Source: Blastopirellula marina
GTDB taxonomy: Bacteria; Planctomycetota; Planctomycetia; Pirellulales; Pirellulaceae
Direction: 5' to 3'
Assembly (NCBI RefSeq): GCF_002967715.1
Contig: NZ_PUIA01000069.1
Span: 186,001-250,000 of the forward strand
Length of the DNA stretch: 64,000 bases
Numbering within the stretch: position 1 is the first letter of the stretch; each line of letters begins with the position of its first letter. A program made the translations under genes and the position numbers. Under the pieces are notes generated by a model that saw only the letters and a program-made list of their open reading frames with translations, was not told the DNA's origin and did not search any database. Shown here piece by piece: positions 39,301 through 45,917 of this stretch.

Positions 39301-42080
39301 ACCGAGTCGCCAATATTGGCATCTTCAGGCAGTTGATCGAAGGTGAATGGATCACTATCGAATACAGGGGCTTCGTTGACATCCAGAACATTGATGGTCA
39401 GCGTGATGCTGGTGGTCAGTACCGAGCCCACTTCACCCAGCCCATTGCCGTCCAGGTTGTCGGTAACGTCGATATCGAGCGTGTACTGCTGCGTGCCTCC
39501 TTCAAAGTTCAGGGAAGCCGTGCTAATGACGGTGATCTCGCCGGTTGCACTGTCGATTTCAAAGACACCGACCCCACTGCCGCCGGTGATGGCGAACGTG
39601 AACGGTGGATCGTCTTCATCCACGTCGGTGGCGGTTACCGTGGCAACGAGCGTTCCATCGGCCGAGTTTTCGGCCACGTCAGCCGTGGTGCTGCTGGTGA
39701 TAACCGGAGCTTCGTTGACGTCGATCACATTGACGGTGGCAATCTGGGTTACGGTGTTCACGCCACCGACTTCACCGGTGAGGTTATCGGTAACCGAGAT
39801 TTCCAGTGTGTAGGAAGTGTCGGTTTCGTAGTCGAGCGTGGCCGACTTGACGGTCACCACGCCGGTGCTGGGGTCGATATCGAACAGCGATGCACCTGTA
39901 CCGCCGATGATGGCGTAGGTCAGGTCGCCAGGTGCGTCATCGTCGGCGTCGACGTCCGTTGCTACGATCGGGCCGCCACCGAGTTCAACTCCGATAGCGG
40001 AGTTTTCTTCAATGGTCAGCGTGTAAGGATCTTGAACGAAGACAGGAGCTTCGTTGACGTCGTTGACGTTGATCGTGATGTTCTGGGTCGTGACCAGACC
40101 TGCACCGCCGAGGCCATCCCCCTTGCTGTCGGTGACCTGAATTTCGAGCGTGAAGGACGTCTTGTCTTCAAAGTTCAGCAGCAGCGGGTCGTTGACCTGA
40201 AGTTCGCCGGTGGTCGCGTTGATCTTGAACGCTCCCATGTAGCCAGCATCGATGCCGGTGATGGCGTAAGTCAGCGTATCGGTAGGACCATCGCCGGAAC
40301 TGGCGGTGACGTTGCCAAGCGATGTTCCAAGAATCGAGTTTTCGTCGACAGAGAAGACACCAGCATCGATGGTTGGCGCGGTGTTACGGAAGACCGTGAA
40401 CGGCGTGGGGGTCGATTGATTGCCGGCAGCATCGGTGGCGACGAATGTGAAGTTGTTTTCACCCAGGGCCAAAGCGATGCTGTCGCCCAGGACGAAGGTG
40501 AAGTCGCCGGAACCATTGGCAGTCGTCGTAGCAACGACAGTCGAGTTGCTATCGAGAATGGTTACGATGGCGTTGGCTTCGGTCGAGCCGGTGAAGGTCG
40601 CCGTGTTTTCTGGAGTCAGATTGGCGTTGGTTGGGTTGTTCGTCTGTACGATCGCCGAAACGTCGGCCGGACTAACGGTGTCGATCACAATCGTCAGTGC
40701 CGTCGAGGCAATGCTGACGTTGCCAGCGGTATCGGTGGCCTTAGCGGTGATCTGATGGGTACCTTCCGCCAATCCAGCGCCCATGGGGACGGTGAACGAA
40801 ACGTTACCGGAGCCATCGGCCACGGCGGTTCCCAGTGGCGTGCCACTCAAGTCGCTAAAGAAAGTCACCGTGGAATTCGCTTCCGCGGTGAGCGTGAAAG
40901 TCGGAGTGGTGATGTTGGTCAGGTTGTCCGTTGCGCTCGTTCCCGAGTCACTGGCGGCGATCAGATCTGCGGTGGTAGGCGCACTTGGTGCCAAAGTGTC
41001 GAACTCGAATACCAACGAAAACGGCGTGATGCTGGTGTTACCCAGTTCGTCTTCGGTGGTAACCAACAGGGTGTAGCTACCCGTGTTGAGGACCGTACCG
41101 CTGCCCAGCAGGGCATCCAGGTCGGCGATGCTCAGCGTGAACGTGATTTCGTTGTCGGTCTGGTTCAGGCTGGAGATCGACGGTGGAGTCACCGTGTCGG
41201 CCAGGTCAATGCTGCCGCCGGTGCCACCTTGAATGGAAACCTCAGCCGAGACGATCTTGCTAAAGTCAGAGATCGTCCCTGAGATGCCGGTAGAGTCGCT
41301 AGTGATGTTGTCGGTGTCAGAGCTACCGGTGTCGACAGCAACAGCAGCTTCGACAGCAGGTGCCTCGTTGTCACCAATCAGGTCGAGGATGACCGGAGCG
41401 CCTCCCTTGTTCGATTCGACGTAACCGACTTCGAAGCCATCAATCTTGCCGTTCAGGTTGGCGTCGAAGGCGACGTTGTACTGCGACTCGTTGAAGTTGA
41501 TTCCGTAAACGGATTGGAAATAGGCAGCCGTGTTGTGATTGCCAGCACCGCGTGCTTGCAGTTCGGCGGCAACGGCTTGCATGTATTCGTGTTCGGAAAC
41601 AGACTCATCGCCATCAGTCGAACCGAAAAGCATTACTTCCGCCAGGAACCCGCCCGATCCCGAAGTTCCCCCGACTTCGATCGTGAAATTCTGGCCGGCA
41701 GATACCTGGAACAGCACGATGCTGTCGGTGGTACCATTGGCGTCGGCCATGGCCTGCATCAGTGGTACGTGGTTGGCAGGATTGTTGCGATCAGCGTCCT
41801 GTATAAACACCAGCGGAATGGCTGGGTCCAGGTTGCCACTGGTGCCATGGATTCGCAGGGCAACGATTGCCGAACCCGACATCGGGTCGACTTCCAGTTG
41901 CAGGTCTCGCTTTTCGCCCGGCGAACCAATTTCAAGGTTGTCGACGAAGTCGAGCGTATTCGCAGCGAGGAGGTCACGAATCTCGAGACTTTCCAGTTGC
42001 ATGCTGCGAGCACCGCGAATGGATTTACGCGGCTTGTTGGAAGCGAGGGGGAGATTACGAACGAGAGTGTTATTTTTCAT
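33345..42080 (-). CDS. Very large LEPR-XLL surface protein: Ig-like, cadherin, cohesin-like, dockerin and matrixin-like modules
   Basis: 2911 residues from the ATG at 42080 (a TTG 12 bases earlier is less likely). A basic N-terminus leads to a LEPR-XLL-type motif, LESLEIRDLLA at residues 29-39; no classical signal peptide precedes it. Two or more Ig-like modules (~240-570) are followed by a long series of cadherin-type repeats (about 575-1800, marked by DENS, LDYE or LNFE, and VNDVNEAP or VIDVNEAP). Cohesin-like modules open QTFFVEIWGTT (~1870) and DSLWVEVWGNT (~2370). Dockerin-like EF-hand loops (YDANDDGKIGISDF and LDFDNNGKVGLGDF) lie at ~2517-2590. A matrixin-like segment near ~2688 reads HELGHLYGFMSH, then DVMNAALDPGQR. 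An acidic end follows. It is presumably cell-surface or extracellular, Ca-binding, for adhesion or matrix assembly. Confidence 0.88.
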   Translation of the reverse strand: MKNNTLVRNLPLASNKPRKSIRGARSMQLESLEIRDLLAANTLDFVDNLEIGSPGEKRDLQLEVDPMSGSAIVALRIHGTSGNLDPAIPLVFIQDADRNNPANHVPLMQAMADANGTTDSIVLFQVSAGQNFTIEVGGTSGSGGFLAEVMLFGSTDGDESVSEHEYMQAVAAELQARGAGNHNTAAYFQSVYGINFNESQYNVAFDANLNGKIDGFEVGYVESNKGGAPVILDLIGDNEAPAVEAAVAVDTGSSDTDNITSDSTGISGTISDFSKIVSAEVSIQGGTGGSIDLADTVTPPSISSLNQTDNEITFTLSIADLDALLGSGTVLNTGSYTLLVTTEDELGNTSITPFSLVFEFDTLAPSAPTTADLIAASDSGTSATDNLTNITTPTFTLTAEANSTVTFFSDLSGTPLGTAVADGSGNVSFTVPMGAGLAEGTHQITAKATDTAGNVSIASTALTIVIDTVSPADVSAIVQTNNPTNANLTPENTATFTGSTEANAIVTILDSNSTVVATTTANGSGDFTFVLGDSIALALGENNFTFVATDAAGNQSTPTPFTVFRNTAPTIDAGVFSVDENSILGTSLGNVTASSGDGPTDTLTYAITGIDAGYMGAFKINATTGELQVNDPLLLNFEDKTSFTLEIQVTDSKGDGLGGAGLVTTQNITINVNDVNEAPVFVQDPYTLTIEENSAIGVELGGGPIVATDVDADDDAPGDLTYAIIGGTGASLFDIDPSTGVVTVKSATLDYETDTSYTLEISVTDNLTGEVGGVNTVTQIATVNVIDVNEAPVITSSTTADVAENSADGTLVATVTATDVDEDDPPFTFAITGGSGVGVFEIDSATGEITVISTASLNFEGGTQQYTLDIDVTDNLDGNGLGEVGSVLTTSITLTINVLDVNEAPVFDSDPFTFDQLPEDANIGDSVGFISATDVDADDDAPGDLTYAIVPGGDSAYFAIDSATGEITVLDNSVFDFEEVDGQKSFTLTVSVTDNANGLGSGELGSAITKNATVNITLTDRNELPAIDGGTVNLTPNISLLDVDEVGEVGNVIRNIGLVDPEGDVLTYAGDDMFTVPAEDVDGFFRLNSDGTITLLKELTQGDLDVNGERIFTITFYMDDDNATLTDHQDLSTGPYTLQFKVTDNEAPVFTSPVGNAFTIEENVDGSIIIGASLNPSVIVTATDAENDAITFSLAPSATNSSQALVDLFALQLVSDNGTGDPNDDTYELVVADADNLTFIDVNLMGATGGVFNIDLVATDFVGRETIKTITITVTDENNTPTFTAPAGVNVDEFVQSSTGSFTTNSGDEVYTLSGAFADIDTAANLTYTIDSAVVTGTSTDVSGAFKIENGKIVVDQAEMLNFEGLVPPSITLTITANDNQGEANSTVTGAIDIAINAKNELPIYDTPTDPFDISFADVDDEFSGTPVAVGNISSVLTVTDPEGDTINYSQVTMGGTGYEYFALGSDGTISLIQNVPDMDFVNQERFFTLTFDYNDGVGGDRLDSNTDLGFAPFTLTIRVFQNPPATFDQGNYDFSLDENTPDGTAIVQTVSATDPEGETVTYSIDDPTGTFSIDNNGDIRIQDGTDLNFEQNSTITFTVFAIDEAMNMTPMSITVTINNINEAPVITNNPGPFSIVEDDTNGTAVGTVAISDPDITIVDTFTYEIVSGDPNGVFAIDSSGNITIADNSTIDFETTQSYTLEIKVTDNGGPTQGTNKLFDSKSFTINVGDVNEAPEFIGADFALPIVDEANLTAQEIADGSAGSTFQKRFDIDVSSFYTDPEGDDILLQVNTDFDMDTPDFTAGGHIVSAVFDNVNDQLVVTFEYFGVDQDRAPTEIELIAVEDTVDMLQATTPLNITVSVTNEKSVDFQFIPVLNPTMDSTGGFDGVNSAGLPTATDRFADEQTFFVEIWGTTLVGQDDVADGNAWIEGFRLVVLGLEYRDDLVDVISIVAPAQALGEGGDPITWANGSVDNFNAFFGSADPLDLEPPIPGFNSIGGDGSYVRLGYLELRAKAGVSIGSVDDLVSINFSDPETSIALNGADEADVVMGGDPETGIPRTADIETDINMSQITIASTPVEIVDATKFTVVSGANNSPAVLAVQGAPEVSTIGGLEVIGQNGTGNQSSFTGNIFVLFNGSPTNPSSFEIIGTELFLADSGNYTPGEPTVDGGNPIVNGTSAGNFGVEAHQSVDAGNGGTITTDHFVAVRETVIRIAGSPEVVLGSNPFNGNVGFDSSAFGMGISAGFADIQTKTAFNGAGASVAERETLAGLSLATNGTESSSIEGNGAGGYVLTLDLNRIISGTFDVSGSSVPVNFFFNGTVVATAGGAVPLQGTVFAKDGQPLEDGSGLFVTVNKTRTGTDANGQVAELPDNVDWASEWDSLWVEVWGNTADAAGLYGGSLDLAYNTNLFTATEIEYASSMGVGRTGTIDDANGLITGLGSQSQQYDLGNGSFVLLGRVKLESLPGDGIDVSVGGDLTAESLGLSVSNTKLLLSGVGEVVPGVTEVADVDVWAVAYDANDDGKIGISDFSQFISAYGKSTLTADTAMLAALDFDNNGKVGLGDFSAFIQNYGKNKLNAESIQYPETFTQMWVGKGAELNGPDSLQEVFDKAVSDWQEALGWEDPIDVKLVVKDFGDAQLGEAELLALDENGLPQFGILTLDDDGAGLGWSSDLEGGPAEGQYDLYTVILHELGHLYGFMSHYAGFADNVVTDHEGNKLFIGSDFVAVLDDYAQHLDATEHMGDVMNAALDPGQRKLISALDVQILQTAYDSALAGHSVLGGTAALHATVTTQAIVEETIAPVVETQSPVGFVFDKVVDVESVSGRTGYEAAISPAVYSELIRNGVRVTTSSSSEVQQQIEELDSAVAILVDDASLLLVDSVEGAEYFAIEDDSTQVDDLFADWDFNSDLEG

Positions 42081-42903
42081 TCTTTGCACCAACGGCCAAT
42101 CAAAGTTCCCGGGGAATGGTCGGTTTGCAGTTCTAAGTGGAGAGTGGGGTTTACAAAGACTAGGAAGAAGGGGGTGTGCCTAGCCTTGAGACTCCGATTT
42201 CTGAACAGACAGTCCACCTGGATTAGAGAGGAATGCTCGGATCAGGTAGTTCCATTAAAATCAGGGGTTGTATCAATTTCAATGAATTACTAGGAATCTA
42301 ATTGCCCATTCTCACTAATTTGCCCATACAACGCGTCAATTCTGAGCTAAGCGTCAAAGTCCACCTCAAAGGCGCGGCCTCCAGACACACAAAAAATCAC
42401 GTAACCGCCTATAAATAAACACGTTACTGCACATCACCTGCCCCTGCGATTGGCGTGTCGCTCAATTTGCGCAGGACAGGTAAAATGGCGATTATGCCAG
42501 CTATAGCGATTCTACCGAGGAACATCTGCTCGAAATCATCCAGATCGCTCACCCTTTGCTTGTCAGGCGTTACGATCAGACCGGTTATGCCAGTCGACAG
42601 TGATTGCGCGTCTTCCCTAGTCAGCAGTGACGAGTCTGTGCACCCCAAAAGAGGTAACAACAAGATAGGGTATCTGCGTCAACTTTTCCAGCCCTCAAGA
42701 AGTAAACCTAGTGATATCCGGTACTTCCGTCAAACTTTTGGTGGCCACCAAACCGAATCCAATACGGACAACGCATCCGTTTCATTTCACACGGATATTG
42801 CCAACATCGCGAAAGATCGTTGCCAACGGAATTCACGACACGTTGTACTAGACCCGCTTCCCAGAGGCATCACTTTGGGATTTGAGTACAAGGAATGGGA
42901 AAC
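42081..42903. other. Divergent intergenic region upstream of the large surface gene and the first BBP2 barrel
   Basis: About 820 bases. It holds a possible small lipoprotein gene on the minus strand (42424-42663, listed). Near 42262 lies CAGGGGTT, related to motifs upstream of two other large surface genes. A 154-codon plus-strand frame here has no supporting features. No terminator or tRNA is seen. Confidence 0.45.
42424..42663 (-). CDS. Possible small lipoprotein
   Basis: 79 residues from a TTG at 42663: MLLPLLGCTDSSLLTRE. LLPLLGC is a good lipobox, but only seven residues precede the Cys; in-frame codons upstream (back to a stop at 42679-42681) would add RRYPI without any start codon, giving a better signal peptide than the one available. 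The remainder has an acidic patch (VSDLDDFEQMF) and a hydrophobic helix (RIAIAGIIAILPVL). It may be a real gene with a non-standard start, or a decayed copy. No family is recognised. Confidence 0.35.
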   Translation of the reverse strand: MLLPLLGCTDSSLLTREDAQSLSTGITGLIVTPDKQRVSDLDDFEQMFLGRIAIAGIIAILPVLRKLSDTPIAGAGDVQ

Positions 42904-44265
42904 ATGCTCCGTCGCCTGACGACTGCCACCCTGGCAATCGGCGGCCTCATTGCAGGCCTCAATACAACTCAGCTGCCTGCTCAGGACTTCCTCGACACCG
43001 AGGTACGCCCTACCGAGCTAGAAGTGGCTCCCATTCTGTATGCGGAGTCGACCGCGAATGAAATGGCCGCCAGCCAAGCCGTAGAAATGCAGCTGAGCAA
43101 TTGCGCGCCATGCGAATCGGGCACCTGTGGGTCGTATTGGGACCAATGCTGCTCGGGCGACTGGTTCATGGACGGGTGGCTCGAGCAGGGCTACACGGCA
43201 AACACCGATCACCCAGGCAGTAACTTCAATGGCCCCTTGGGGTTCAACGATCGAGCCGACGACTACCAGCTGAACCAGCTCTATCTGACTTTCGGTAAGA
43301 AAATCGACGAAGACTGCTGCTCCTGGGATTTTGGCGGCCGTGTCGACGTGCTCTACGGTACCGACTATTTCTGGGTTGAATCGAACGGCCTGGAACGTGA
43401 ACGGGACGGCTCGCGGAAATGGAACGGCCAAGGTCCGCGCGATGGAGATACCCGTGCCCTCAATGGCCTGGCATTGCCTCAGTTCTATGCCGAGACCTTC
43501 ATCCCGGTTGGTTCCGGCCTAAAAGCGAAGTTCGGGCACTTTTACTCGCTTCTAGGCTACGAAGCGGTACCCGCTCCGGAGAACTTCTTCTACTCGCACA
43601 GCTATAGCTTTGTATACGGTAACCCCAAGACGCACACCGGCTTTGTGACCTCCTACAGTCCAACGACCTGCTTCACCATTCAGGCCGGTATGACCAACGG
43701 TTGGGACAATTTCGAGAACATCAATGGTGCCTATGGTTTCCTGCTGGGCACGAACTGGACCAACGGCGTTTCCGGGCTGTCGTATGCCATGCACACCGGC
43801 AGCGAAGATCCGACCGGAAGCCAGAACCGTTACACCCATACGATCGCCTACACGCGCAAGCTGGGCTGCAACTGGGACTACGCATTGGTGCACGACTTTG
43901 GGGTACAAAACGACGTTGCCCTCGACGGAGCGTTTAACGACAAAGACGCCTTCTTCTACAGCTTCACGAACTACCTGTACTACCACTGGAACGATCAGCT
44001 TTCGTTTGGTGGTCGTTTCGAGTGGTTCTGTGACGAAGACAACTGGCGTATTCAGCAGATCCCGGTCGATGCTTTGTTCACCGGTCGCAACTACTACGAT
44101 GTCACGCTGGGTGCCAACTGGAAGCCATGCGACCACGTCTTGATCCGACCAGAAGCTCGGTATGACTGGTCAGACCTCGTCCCTGCTGGTCGAGATGGTG
44201 TCTACAACGACTTCCTAAAGAAGGACATGTACACCTTCTCGCTTGACATCATCTTGTTCTTCTAG
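42904..44265 (+). CDS. BBP2-type outer-membrane beta-barrel porin, copy 1
   Basis: 453 residues from the ATG at 42904, favoured over 42895 because AGGA precedes it at a suitable distance. The signal peptide ends near QLPAQ. A Cys-rich segment (CAPCESGTCG ... WDQCC) precedes the barrel start WFMDGWLEQGYTAN. Alternating strands such as NQLYLTFGKK, WDFGGRVDVLYGTDYFWV and LSFGGRFEWFCDE run to a terminal DIILFF, whose final Phe suits BAM-mediated insertion. Close in length and pattern to the next gene, it is part of a tandem duplicate. It likely forms an outer-membrane channel; substrate unknown. Confidence 0.85.
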   Translation: MLRRLTTATLAIGGLIAGLNTTQLPAQDFLDTEVRPTELEVAPILYAESTANEMAASQAVEMQLSNCAPCESGTCGSYWDQCCSGDWFMDGWLEQGYTANTDHPGSNFNGPLGFNDRADDYQLNQLYLTFGKKIDEDCCSWDFGGRVDVLYGTDYFWVESNGLERERDGSRKWNGQGPRDGDTRALNGLALPQFYAETFIPVGSGLKAKFGHFYSLLGYEAVPAPENFFYSHSYSFVYGNPKTHTGFVTSYSPTTCFTIQAGMTNGWDNFENINGAYGFLLGTNWTNGVSGLSYAMHTGSEDPTGSQNRYTHTIAYTRKLGCNWDYALVHDFGVQNDVALDGAFNDKDAFFYSFTNYLYYHWNDQLSFGGRFEWFCDEDNWRIQQIPVDALFTGRNYYDVTLGANWKPCDHVLIRPEARYDWSDLVPAGRDGVYNDFLKKDMYTFSLDIILFF

Positions 44266-44461
44266 AACTTGATACAGAGCTCGTTCCAAGTGGGGCATCA
44301 GCAGTGGCCAGCCCAGCAATGCTGTCACTGCTGGCGAGACAATCGCGCAAATCGAACTAATTCCTATCAACTGGGTGGGTCGGGAATACCGATACGATTG
44401 ATACGATTTGCAGAATCGCCCCTCAAAGGTTTGCGCGGCTCCCTGGCCCGCATGAGCAGCC

Positions 44462-45862
44462 ATGAAAAGCTATCAAACTACCAAAATCGTCGCTTGTTCC
44501 TTCCTGTTAGGCGCTATCCTGGCTTCCCCAGGGCTTGCGCAGACCAGCGTGAAGGCTTCAGCACCACGTACCGGCTCGCAGGTCGAACAAACATCGGCTC
44601 TCATGCCAGCATCCGCTGTTTCGCTGGAAATGGGCGAAACGATGATCGAGCCGGCAAGCTCCTGCTGCGGGAATTCTGGCTGCCTGGAATGCGCCGGCGT
44701 CTGCTCGTCTCCTTGCTGGAACCTGTGCGATCAGTGGTTCCTCAACGGCTGGCTGGAACAGGGGTTCACCGGTAACCCCAACGCCGACGGAGGTCTGATT
44801 GGCCCCGCTGGTACCAATGGGCCACTGATCTTCAACGATCAGGCCAACGAATACATGATGAATCAGCTTTACCTCTCTTTCGGTCGAGAGGTTTGCCAGG
44901 ATCCCTGCACTTGGGACATTGGTGGTCGTGTCGACGTGCTCTACGGTACCGACTACTACTTCATCCAAGCGACCGGACTTGAAACTTACGACGACAATTC
45001 GCAGAAGTGGAACAGCAGCACCGGTCCACGCAATGCTGGCAATGCCGGCCTGTACGGTATCGCACTGCCACAGTTCTACCTGGAAGCCAACGTACCGTGG
45101 GGAAATGGTCTGAACGTGAAAGCAGGCCACTTCTATACCATCATGGGTTACGAGTCGGTAATGGCTCCGGAGAACTTCTTCTACTCGCACTCTTACATGA
45201 TGCAGTACGGCGAACCGTTCACACACACCGGCATTCTGGCCAGCTATCCGACCTCGTCGTGTATGACCTGGTACGGTGGTGTTACCCGTGGCTGGAACAC
45301 CTTCGACCAGCCTAATGGCCAAGTTGGTTTCCTGGGTGGCTTCCGCTGGGTAAGCCCTCACGAGGCAACCAAGCTGAGCTTCACGCTGCAGACCGGCAGC
45401 GAAGACCCAACCGGCGAGAACAACCGCACGACCTACAGCCTGGTATTTCAGCAACGCATCAACCAGTGCTGGACCTACGTGATGGAACACAACCTGGGCG
45501 TCGAAGAAAACGCCCGCCTGAACACCTCGAACGACCTGGCACAGGCAACCTGGTTTGGTATCTCGAACTACCTGTACTACACCGTCAATCCATGCCTGGA
45601 CTTGGGTATTCGCTTCGAGTGGTTTGATGACCGAGACAACGCACGTGTCTTCGGCCTGGCCAACGACAACGTCGCCAGCGGCGGAGATTACTACGAGCTC
45701 ACGTTGGGTGCCAACTACCATCCGAACTCGTGGTTCATTCTGCGACCAGAAGCTCGTTGGGACTATAGCGACCTGTCCGCCCCAGGCATCAGCGGTGCCT
45801 ATGACAACGGCACCTCTAAGAACCAGTTCACGATCGGCTTCGACCTGATCACGGTATTCTAA
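44462..45862 (+). CDS. BBP2-type outer-membrane beta-barrel porin, copy 2
   Basis: 466 residues, a clear paralogue of the gene 196 bp upstream: both share GGRVDVLYGTDYYF-type strands, APENFFYSHSY, HTGSEDPTG or QTGSEDPTG, and FRPEARWDYSD-like ends (ILRPEARWDYSDL here). The signal peptide ends GLAQ. The N-terminal mature part again has Cys pairs (SSCCGNSGCLECAGVCSSPC) before WFLNGWLEQGFTGN. The C-terminal residue is Phe (DLITVF). The Cys-rich plug is shared by both copies and may form disulfides or bind metal. No obvious ribosome site precedes the ATG. Confidence 0.85.
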   Translation: MKSYQTTKIVACSFLLGAILASPGLAQTSVKASAPRTGSQVEQTSALMPASAVSLEMGETMIEPASSCCGNSGCLECAGVCSSPCWNLCDQWFLNGWLEQGFTGNPNADGGLIGPAGTNGPLIFNDQANEYMMNQLYLSFGREVCQDPCTWDIGGRVDVLYGTDYYFIQATGLETYDDNSQKWNSSTGPRNAGNAGLYGIALPQFYLEANVPWGNGLNVKAGHFYTIMGYESVMAPENFFYSHSYMMQYGEPFTHTGILASYPTSSCMTWYGGVTRGWNTFDQPNGQVGFLGGFRWVSPHEATKLSFTLQTGSEDPTGENNRTTYSLVFQQRINQCWTYVMEHNLGVEENARLNTSNDLAQATWFGISNYLYYTVNPCLDLGIRFEWFDDRDNARVFGLANDNVASGGDYYELTLGANYHPNSWFILRPEARWDYSDLSAPGISGAYDNGTSKNQFTIGFDLITVF

Positions 45863-45873
45863 GCCCCAACGAA

Positions 45874-45902
45874 GTGCCGCCATGGTAAGAGCCTGGCGGC
45901 AC
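45874..45902. terminator. Hairpin between convergent genes
   Basis: GTGCCGCCA (45874-45882) and TGGCGGCAC (45894-45902) form a perfect 9-bp stem with an 11-base loop, placed between the converging BBP2 copy 2 and the 1163-residue gene. T-runs are absent, so termination in either direction is plausible but not proven. Confidence 0.5.
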
Positions 45903-45917
45903 AAAGCTTGAACGACC

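Noticed and set aside
36327-41282. Long plus-strand frames inside the 2911-residue gene (for example 36327-37985 and 38697-41282)
   Set aside because: They mirror the repetitive cadherin codons of the true minus-strand gene and have no domain content.
42455-42919. 154-codon plus-strand frame before the first BBP2 gene
   Set aside because: No domain, signal or codon support; it overlaps the BBP2 start in another frame and is antisense to a better small lipoprotein candidate.
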